Source of the DNA: Dehalococcoidia bacterium
GTDB taxonomy: Bacteria; Chloroflexota; Dehalococcoidia; GIF9; UBA5629
Assembly (NCBI GenBank): GCA_012961565.1
Contig: DTZC01000124.1
Location: forward strand, 1 to 5,083
Length of the DNA stretch: 5,083 bases
Reading direction: 5' to 3'
Shown here: in pieces, positions 1 through 5,083 of the stretch
How positions within the stretch are numbered: position 1 is the stretch's first letter
Layout of the letters: each line of letters begins with the position of its first letter
The notes under the pieces: model-generated
The model's input: the letters and a program-made list of their open reading frames with translations, nothing else
Databases searched by the model: none
Told to the model about the DNA's origin: nothing
Program-made: the position numbers and the translations under genes

Positions 1-144
1 GGCTACATCGGTGGATTAATATGCACCAAGAACGGGTTGTTGCTAAACAGTCTCCGGGAAGCAGCAGTGGAGTACAGCTGTTACAAAGGGCTTCTCTGGA
101 CCGGCAAGGAATGGTTGGTAAATCTAGCAGATCCTGGGGAGTAA
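1..144 (+). CDS. Possible 3' end of a convergent gene (partial, unidentified)
   Basis: Plus-strand frame 1 is open from the window edge to a TAA at 142-144, giving 47 residues that begin GYIGGLICTKNG and end WLVNLADPGE. The composition is protein-like, with mixed hydrophobic, acidic and aromatic residues and no Arg/Ser excess. Another plus-strand frame here is also open but reads like a shadow. If real, the gene converges on hypE and its last codons overlap the hypE 3' end by 21 bases. The stretch is too short to name a family, and it could be chance. No other gene, tRNA or hairpin with a T-run is evident in bases 1-123. Confidence 0.35.
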   Translation, partial: GYIGGLICTKNGLLLNSLREAAVEYSCYKGLLWTGKEWLVNLADPGE

Positions 145-1128
145 CTCGCCGCTGAGCATGTCGACAATGCGGGAGGCTCCCATCCGTGTCTTCATTATCA
201 CTCTACCCTTGTGTTCGTCGGTTACTTTGCCGATGATAGAGGCGTTATAGCCATAGTGGTTCTGCTTCATCTTGGCTAGCACCTTCTCGGCGTCGTCGCA
301 GGCAACTACGGCTACCAGCTTGCCTTCATTGGCTACATAAAGCGGGTCAAAGCCGAGAAGTTCGCAGGCAGCTCGCACGCTGTCATGTACCGGTATCTGC
401 TCCTCTTCTATTACGATGCCCACCTCGGACTGTCGGGCAAACTCGTTAAGCGTGGTGGCTAGTCCCCCCCGGGTGGGGTCACGGAGGCAGTGAATTCGCG
501 AAGAGGTTTCCAGCATCTGCGATACCAGCTTATTTAGAGGAGCGCAATCGCTCTGTACTGACACCGAGAACTTCAGTCCTTCACGCTGGCTCATTACCGC
601 GATGCCATGGTCGCCTATGGTACCGCTCAGGATAATCCTGTCGCCGACTCTGGCATTAGCGCCTGAGATATCTATGCCCTTCGGGATAATACCAATACCT
701 GAGGTGTTGATAAACAGCTTGTCGGCGCTACCACGGTTTACTACTTTGGTATCGCCGGTTATTATCTTCACATCACTCTCTTCAGCAGCAGCATTTATCG
801 AGGCAACTATTCGGTTTAGCTCTCCCAGAGTCAGCCCCTCTTCTATTATGAATGAGAGACTCAAATAAAGCGGCGTGGCACCGCTCATAGCTAGGTCGTT
901 GATGGTGCCACAGACAGCTAGTTTGCCGATATCACCGCCGGGGAAGAAGATGGGATTGACTACATAGCTATCAGTAGTGAAGGCAAGGCGACCGCTGAAG
1001 TTGAAGACTGCCGAATCATCCAGCTTAGCCAAGAGGGGGTTCGCTAACGGCGGCAGGAAGTTTTTCTCTATCAGCTCATGGCTGAGCCGGCTGCCACTGC
1101 CATGAGCCAGCAGAATAGTCTCATCCAT
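124..1128 (-). CDS. hypE: Hydrogenase maturation protein HypE (carbamoyl dehydratase)
   Basis: HypE is a cytoplasmic, ATP-dependent enzyme of the PurM/AIR-synthase-like family. HypF places a carbamoyl group on its C-terminal cysteine, and HypE dehydrates it to a thiocyanate that supplies the cyanide ligands of [NiFe]-hydrogenase. The 334-residue protein is full length. It shows LAHGSGSR (7-14), DDSA (37-40), FFPGGDIGKLAVCGT (61-75), TGDTKVV (124-130), RDPTRGGLA (216-224), NEGK (267-270) and the diagnostic C-terminal PRIC, whose last residue Cys334 is the modified cysteine. The first motif normally reads AHGSGG and has Ser13 here. The ATG start lies inside the end of hypD with an 8-base overlap. 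A GGAG sits 6 bases upstream of it, which supports this start and translational coupling. It is the last gene of the operon seen here. The family call is secure. Confidence 0.98.
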   Translation of the reverse strand: MDETILLAHGSGSRLSHELIEKNFLPPLANPLLAKLDDSAVFNFSGRLAFTTDSYVVNPIFFPGGDIGKLAVCGTINDLAMSGATPLYLSLSFIIEEGLTLGELNRIVASINAAAEESDVKIITGDTKVVNRGSADKLFINTSGIGIIPKGIDISGANARVGDRIILSGTIGDHGIAVMSQREGLKFSVSVQSDCAPLNKLVSQMLETSSRIHCLRDPTRGGLATTLNEFARQSEVGIVIEEEQIPVHDSVRAACELLGFDPLYVANEGKLVAVVACDDAEKVLAKMKQNHYGYNASIIGKVTDEHKGRVIMKTRMGASRIVDMLSGELLPRIC

Positions 1129-2212
1129 AGTCCACTCCGTATTGGTAGTAGGCTGCGCAGGCGCCTTCTGAAGACACCATGCACGGTCCTACGGGATTTT
1201 CGGGAGAACAGACTCTGCGGAACAGCTTACAGTCGGCCGGGGTCTTCACGCCACGCAGGATATCGCCGCAGATGCAGCCCTTCGCCTCGCGCACCGGCTT
1301 CATCTCGATAGCAAAGGCTTGGTCAGCGTCAAAACGCTCATATTCTTTCCGCAACTTCAGCCCGCTGGCAGGCACTATACCTATGCCCCGCCAGTCAGCG
1401 CTACTTACCTCGAAGACCTTCTCCATCAGCCCCAATGCCTGGCGGTTGCCATCTGCTTTGACTCCACGGCGGTAGGCTATCTCTACCTTTGGCTTGCCGT
1501 CTTCGACCTGCTCCACCAGCATGGCAACAGAGAGCAGAATGTCCAGCGGCTCGAAACCGGAGATGACACAGGCAACGCCATAGTCCCGGGGGATGAACTC
1601 ATAAGGACGGGAGCCGATTATGGCGCTGACATGCCCCGGGCAGACAATGCCATCCAGCTTGATTTCACCGAGGTCAAGCAGCACCTTCATTATCGGGGGA
1701 CACAGCTTGAGCAAGCAGAGGACAAAAAAGTTCTCTATTCTCTGCTGTTCCGCCTGGAGGACTGCGGCAGCGATGGTCGGGGCGGTGGTCTCAAAGCCGA
1801 TGCCGATAAAGATGACTGACTTTGCCGGGTTATCCCTGGCGATTTGCAGTGCGTCCTGGGTGGAATAGACGATGCGGATATCAGCCATTTCCGCCCTGGC
1901 TCGTTGCAAGCTGGAGTAGCTGCCGGGGACTTTCATCATATCGCCGAAGGTGGTAACGATGACATCAGGCAAACAGGCAAGGGCGATTGACTTGTCTATG
2001 TCAGCGTTAGCTGTAACGCAGACCGGACAGCCGGGGCCGGAGAGCATCTCGACGGTGGCAGGCAGGAGCTGGCGGATACCGTTCCTCATGGTGGCTACGG
2101 TATGCCCGCCACAGAACTCCATCAATCTGACCGGTCTAGTGGACAGCCGCTCTATCTTGGCTACCAGCTTTCCGCCCAGCTCAACATCGCGATACTCATC
2201 AATGAACTTCAT
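1121..2212 (-). CDS. hypD: Hydrogenase maturation protein HypD (Fe-S scaffold for Fe(CN)2CO assembly)
   Basis: HypD is a cytoplasmic [4Fe-4S] protein that, complexed with HypC, carries the iron on which the CN and CO ligands of the [NiFe] site are assembled. At 363 residues it is of normal family length. Conserved landmarks are CGGHT (34-38), GPGCPVC (59-65), GFETTAP (139-145), CPGHVS (191-196), SGFEPLD (218-224) and ADWRGIG (272-278). The C-terminal cluster-binding region contains CICGDILRGVKTP (313-325), Cys328, Cys335, GPC (342-344) and SSEGACAAYY (348-357). The segment that usually reads like S-x-H-K-L-x-P-P has CLLKLCPP (166-173) here, so a commonly conserved His is Leu and Cys166 and Cys171 are present. 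The ATG start follows a GGAAAAGAG purine stretch by 5 bases. It lies 30 bases after the lipoprotein-like gene and overlaps hypE by 8 bases. The identification is secure. Confidence 0.98.
   Translation of the reverse strand: MKFIDEYRDVELGGKLVAKIERLSTRPVRLMEFCGGHTVATMRNGIRQLLPATVEMLSGPGCPVCVTANADIDKSIALACLPDVIVTTFGDMMKVPGSYSSLQRARAEMADIRIVYSTQDALQIARDNPAKSVIFIGIGFETTAPTIAAAVLQAEQQRIENFFVLCLLKLCPPIMKVLLDLGEIKLDGIVCPGHVSAIIGSRPYEFIPRDYGVACVISGFEPLDILLSVAMLVEQVEDGKPKVEIAYRRGVKADGNRQALGLMEKVFEVSSADWRGIGIVPASGLKLRKEYERFDADQAFAIEMKPVREAKGCICGDILRGVKTPADCKLFRRVCSPENPVGPCMVSSEGACAAYYQYGVDYG
1135..1138 (-). promoter_or_regulatory. Ribosome binding site of hypE inside hypD
   Basis: GGAG on the minus strand lies within the last codons of hypD, 6 bases before the hypE ATG. 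It supports the chosen hypE start and coupled translation of hypD and hypE. Confidence 0.65.
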
Positions 2213-2242
2213 CTATACTCTTTTCCGATACCATAGGCGCGC

Positions 2243-2929
2243 TCAATTGCGCCAGTTGGCTAGCTGGAGTAGGGCTTGCCTAGCTTGCTGCAGGTTGTGT
2301 GTGAATTCATCGAGCAGCTCTAGATACTGTGCCGACTTGTTTTGAAACTTCTTCAGGTGTTTTCGCTCGATAGCGGCATCCGAATTGCTGAGGCTGTTGC
2401 CGACGTTGGAAAGCACGTAGTTATTGGTGTTCTTATAATTCGAAGCCAGATGCTCGGCAGCGGCGAGTGATGACTGAAGCCGGCGGCACAGCTCCAGCCA
2501 TTGAGACATGGTGGTATTATCTGAAGGCACCGTCAGGCGGACCTGTTCTGCTATTTCCAGGCACTTATCGCAATATACCACCAGTGGTCGTGCTGACTCC
2601 GGACGCGGTAGCATCTCGGGCAGGGGAATCCATTTGAAGCTGCTGCTTTCATCGACCGACCCTTTGGCGGTGACGCGGTCACCGAGCTGGCACACCTCAC
2701 TGGGCGGTGCCTCCAGACCAATTGCCGCGAATTCCTTCCAGGTAAAGTCTTCCAGTTCCAGGGCTATGCTGCGCGCCTTCTGAATATGCCTCTCCAGCCG
2801 ACTGTGAAGCTGGGTAAACCGGTCCTCTTCAACCTGGCCGGGCTGCATGGGAACGCAGCCAGCAGCATTGCTCAGCCACACCGCCACGGCAAAAAAGACA
2901 AGAAAAAGTCCGTGCTTATTCTGCCTCAT
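2243..2929 (-). CDS. Putative lipoprotein of unknown function inside the hyp operon
   Basis: I do not recognise the family. The ATG start at 2929 gives 228 residues; a GTG one codon earlier (2932) is an alternative. The N-terminus looks like a lipoprotein signal peptide: basic RQNKH, a hydrophobic stretch LFLVFFAVAVWL, then AAGC with the lipidatable cysteine at residue 25. Ala at the -3 position is acceptable but not the commonest choice. The mature part would be outside the membrane. It has a polar, probably helical segment (about 32-65), a Pro-rich middle (about 100-115), a CDKC motif (120-123), single cysteines at 80 and 148, and a long helix-prone, Gln/Leu-rich C-terminal half that could form coiled coil. 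The start overlaps the end of hypC by 14 bases and no good Shine-Dalgarno is visible, so coupled translation is likely. Its co-directional position within the tight operon and its signal peptide argue that it is a real gene. Any role in hydrogenase function is inference. Confidence 0.8.
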   Translation of the reverse strand: MRQNKHGLFLVFFAVAVWLSNAAGCVPMQPGQVEEDRFTQLHSRLERHIQKARSIALELEDFTWKEFAAIGLEAPPSEVCQLGDRVTAKGSVDESSSFKWIPLPEMLPRPESARPLVVYCDKCLEIAEQVRLTVPSDNTTMSQWLELCRRLQSSLAAAEHLASNYKNTNNYVLSNVGNSLSNSDAAIERKHLKKFQNKSAQYLELLDEFTHNLQQARQALLQLANWRN

Positions 2930-3146
2930 CACCCAGACTCGCTATCTCTTCCAGGATTTTCAGCGTTTCTTGAGCCTCGGCTTCGTCGATAACGTTTATG
3001 GCGTAGCCAGTGTGGAGCAGAACGTAATCGCCGACCTTGGCTTCAGGGGTGAGCATAATGCTAATGCGGCGTCTCACACCGCCGATGTCCACCTCTGCTT
3101 CATTGCCTTCTATTGATACTACTTGTACTGGGACTGCTAGACACAT
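2916..3146 (-). CDS. hypC: Hydrogenase maturation chaperone HypC
   Basis: HypC (HypC/HybG/HupF family) is a small cytoplasmic chaperone. It binds HypD during assembly of the Fe(CN)2CO unit and then escorts it to the hydrogenase large-subunit precursor. The 76-residue protein begins MCLAVPVQV, the family signature. Cys2, exposed after Met removal, is the essential residue. It continues with a small beta-barrel-like core, VDIGGVRRRISIML (19-32), the conserved VGDYVLLHTGYAI (38-50) with His45, and an acidic helical tail with DEAEAQETL (54-62). The start must be the ATG at 3146 because Cys2 has to follow the initiator Met. A longer reading from a TTG at 3161 would bury it and is rejected. AAGGGA ends 5 bases upstream of the ATG. 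The gene follows the hypF stop by 11 bases, and its end overlaps the lipoprotein-like gene. Confidence 0.98.
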   Translation of the reverse strand: MCLAVPVQVVSIEGNEAEVDIGGVRRRISIMLTPEAKVGDYVLLHTGYAINVIDEAEAQETLKILEEIASLGDEAE

Positions 3147-3151
3147 GATTT

Positions 3152-3157
3152 TCCCTT
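3152..3157 (-). promoter_or_regulatory. Ribosome binding site of hypC
   Basis: AAGGGA on the minus strand lies in the short gap between the hypF stop codon and the hypC ATG, with a 5-base spacer. It supports the ATG at 3146 and argues against the upstream TTG start, since this site would then lie inside the coding sequence. Confidence 0.7.
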
Positions 3158-5083
3158 TCAAGTGAAATTGGCGATGACGGCTTGACCTAGCGAGATACCG
3201 CCATCATTGCATGGTACCTGCTTGTGCGTGAACACGCTAAAACCAGCACCTTGGAGCAAGGGTATGACCTTCCTCAGCAGCAGACGGTTCTGGAAAACGC
3301 CGCCACTCAGGGCTACCTGGTCTATCCCCGTGCTTTCGGCTATCAGTTGACACATCTGGCATATCATCTGTGCTACTGTACTGTGGAACTTGCCTGAAAT
3401 TGTAGCTACGGGGATACCTTGACACAAGTCCTCGACCACTGCCGAAAGCAGCTCTTTGAGCTGAATGATGTTTACTCCATCGTGCCTAGCTATAGAAAAG
3501 GGATAGTTTCTATCATAAGCCCTTTCGTTATCCTCATAAGCCACCATTTCCAGCTCGATGGCTGCCTGTCCCTCATAGTCTATTTCACCTCTCACGCCCA
3601 GCAAGGCTGAAATGGCATCAAAGAGCCTTCCCATGCTCGAAGTCAGCGGTGAGTTGAGTCCTGCTTCAATCTGCTGCCCGATGAGTTCGATTTCAATAGG
3701 GTCGACTTCCCTTAGGAAAGCCAGCCTAGAGGAATCAAGCCAACCTTCGCCGAGAAGGCTCAGAAGGTAGCCTACAGCGGTGCGGTATGGCTTTCTTATG
3801 GCTAATGCTCCACCAGGCAGCGGTAGATACTCGAGATGCCCCATTCTGTGGAAACCTTTGTAATCAGCCACCAGGAATTCTCCCCCCCAGATATGTCCAT
3901 CTTTGCCATAGCCGGTGCCATCCAAGGCTACGCCAATAACCTGGAAGTCAACCTTATTCTCGGTCATGCAGCTAACGATGTGGGCGTGGTGGTGCTGAAC
4001 GGGTACCAGTTTGAGATGAGAAGACTGGCTGCCTAGCTCCAGCGCATACTTGGTAGAAAGGTACTCGGGATGAAGGTCATAAGCGACGACTTCAGGCTCG
4101 ATACGGAACAGTCTCTTGTACAGTGCTATGGTATTCTCGAAATGTTCCAGGGTTTCCAGATTTTCCATATCGCCGATGTGCTGGCTTATAAAGGCGTAAT
4201 TATCCTTGGTCAGGCAGAATGTATTCTTTTCTTCAGCACCGCAGGCGAGTGCCGGCCTGGCGGTGAAGCCCAGGTGGATGGGATAAGGCGCATAGCCTCG
4301 TGCTCTGCGCACAAGCTGGGAAATACCCCTTTCCACAAAAGCCACGCTGTCATCATACCTAGCATAGATGTCGCGGTTATGGACGACAAAATAATCGGCG
4401 ATTCCCGAGAGCCGTTTCACCGCCTCATCGTTATCTTTGCAAATCGGCTCCTCGCTGATATTGCCGCTGGTCATTACCAACGGCAGTTTTGATTCTTTAA
4501 GTAGCAAATGGTGCATAGGAGTGTAGGGCAGCATTACGCCGAGGTACTTCAAGTTCGGTGCTACCGCTCGGCTTATTCTGTGCTGCGGCTTGCAGCAGAG
4601 CAGTACAATAGGGCTTTGCGGCGAGGTGAGCAGCTTTCCTTCCGCTTCAGAGACATGGCAGTACTTTCTCGCCTCCTCTATATCGGCAACCATTATTGCC
4701 AGCGGCTTAAAGGGACGTCTCTTCCGCTGCCGCATCAGCTCGACGGTCCTCTCGTCAGTGGCATCGCAGGCGAGCAGGAAACCGCCAAGACCTTTGACGG
4801 CTACAATCTTGCCTTCCCTGAGAAGCTGGCTGGCAGTAGTAATAACGTCCTGAGTCTCGATGTGGACTCCTTGAGCATCGAGCAGTTCCAGCCTTGGACC
4901 GCATCTGGGACAGGCATTGGGCTGGGCATGGAAACGGCGGTCCAGAGGGTTATCATATTCTGCCTGGCACTGGGGGCACATGGTGAAACAGCGCATGGTG
5001 GTCTTGGGTCGGTCGTAAGGGATATCCTCTATTATGGTGAAGCGGGGGCCACAATTAGTGCAGATGGTGAAGGGGGAACGGTA
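3158..5083 (-). CDS. hypF: Carbamoyltransferase HypF, 5'-truncated by the window edge
   Basis: HypF uses carbamoyl phosphate and ATP to form carbamoyl adenylate and carbamoylates the C-terminal Cys of HypE. The frame is open to the right edge, giving 641 residues, so the N-terminal acylphosphatase domain and first CxxC are outside the window. Counting from the edge codon, the zinc-finger region shows CTNCGPRFTI (8-17), Cys36, Cys39, DRRFHAQP (48-55), Cys58 and Cys61. The YrdC-like domain (about 75-265) has KGLGG (97-101), PFKPLAIM (124-131), VMTSGNISEEPI (203-214), HNRDIYARYDDSV (235-247) and RRARGYAP (259-266). The Kae1-like C-terminal domain has metal-binding VQHHHAHI (362-369), LDGTGYG (387-393), GGEF (400-403), SSMGRLFDA (482-490), SGGVFQN (593-599) and NDGGISLGQA (626-635). 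The Met at 4996 lies inside the zinc-finger region and is not the start. The visible part is intact, with no frameshift. hypC follows after 11 bases. Confidence 0.98.
   Translation of the reverse strand, partial: YRSPFTICTNCGPRFTIIEDIPYDRPKTTMRCFTMCPQCQAEYDNPLDRRFHAQPNACPRCGPRLELLDAQGVHIETQDVITTASQLLREGKIVAVKGLGGFLLACDATDERTVELMRQRKRRPFKPLAIMVADIEEARKYCHVSEAEGKLLTSPQSPIVLLCCKPQHRISRAVAPNLKYLGVMLPYTPMHHLLLKESKLPLVMTSGNISEEPICKDNDEAVKRLSGIADYFVVHNRDIYARYDDSVAFVERGISQLVRRARGYAPYPIHLGFTARPALACGAEEKNTFCLTKDNYAFISQHIGDMENLETLEHFENTIALYKRLFRIEPEVVAYDLHPEYLSTKYALELGSQSSHLKLVPVQHHHAHIVSCMTENKVDFQVIGVALDGTGYGKDGHIWGGEFLVADYKGFHRMGHLEYLPLPGGALAIRKPYRTAVGYLLSLLGEGWLDSSRLAFLREVDPIEIELIGQQIEAGLNSPLTSSMGRLFDAISALLGVRGEIDYEGQAAIELEMVAYEDNERAYDRNYPFSIARHDGVNIIQLKELLSAVVEDLCQGIPVATISGKFHSTVAQMICQMCQLIAESTGIDQVALSGGVFQNRLLLRKVIPLLQGAGFSVFTHKQVPCNDGGISLGQAVIANFT

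Noticed and set aside
1..123. tRNA or rho-independent terminator downstream of hypE
   Set aside because: No tRNA arm pattern such as GGTTCGAATCC and no GC-rich hairpin followed by a T-run could be found on either strand.
464..470. Run of seven C (G on the coding strand) in hypE as a phase-variation tract
   Set aside because: It is short and encodes the conserved RGG of RDPTRGGLA. A similar run in hypF encodes the conserved WGGEF, so both are explained by coding.
1319..1819. 166-residue plus-strand ORF antisense to hypD
   Set aside because: It lies wholly opposite the highly conserved hypD reading frame and has no recognisable features; it is a shadow ORF.
3147..3161. Longer HypC starting at a TTG (adds five residues before MCLAVP)
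   Set aside because: HypC needs Cys at position 2 after Met removal, and the AAGGGA site points to the ATG at 3146.
4070..4492. 140-residue plus-strand ORF antisense to hypF
   Set aside because: It is opposite conserved YrdC-like and Kae1-like coding sequence and is explained as a shadow.
4994..4996. Met codon as the HypF start
   Set aside because: The frame continues to the window edge with conserved HypF zinc-finger sequence (CTNCGPRFTI and PYDRPKTTM), so the true start is outside the window.

Overview
This window is a hydrogenase-maturation (hyp) operon. All confident genes lie on the minus strand, so transcription runs from the right edge to the left. In transcription order they are hypF (5' end cut off by the window edge), hypC, an unrecognised lipoprotein-like gene, hypD and hypE. 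The genes are tightly packed. hypF and hypC are 11 bases apart, hypC overlaps the next gene by 14-17 bases, that gene is 30 bases from hypD, and hypD and hypE overlap by 8 bases. No intergenic space is large enough for an obvious internal promoter. No RNA gene, mobile element, CRISPR array or convincing terminator was seen.

The four Hyp proteins together make and hold the Fe(CN)2CO group of [NiFe]-hydrogenases. HypF forms a carbamoyl adenylate and passes the carbamoyl group to the C-terminal cysteine of HypE. HypE dehydrates it to a thiocyanate. The HypC-HypD complex receives cyanide and CO on iron for delivery to the hydrogenase large subunit. The nickel-insertion genes hypA and hypB and the hydrogenase structural genes are not in the window.

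The organism is probably an anaerobic or facultatively anaerobic bacterium with a [NiFe]-hydrogenase. The protein style and moderate G+C make a Chloroflexi (Dehalococcoidia-like) source plausible, but this is an impression and not a demonstrated assignment. The lipoprotein signal on the inserted gene favours a bacterium over an archaeon.

The most unusual part is the gene between hypC and hypD. It encodes an apparently exported, lipid-anchored protein of about 228 residues with a CxxC motif, which is not a standard hyp component. Two smaller points are substitutions in normally conserved motifs of HypD and HypE. At the extreme left edge, the plus strand may carry the 3' end of a convergent gene that overlaps the end of hypE. 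Apart from these, this is an ordinary maturation operon and I see no new multi-gene system.
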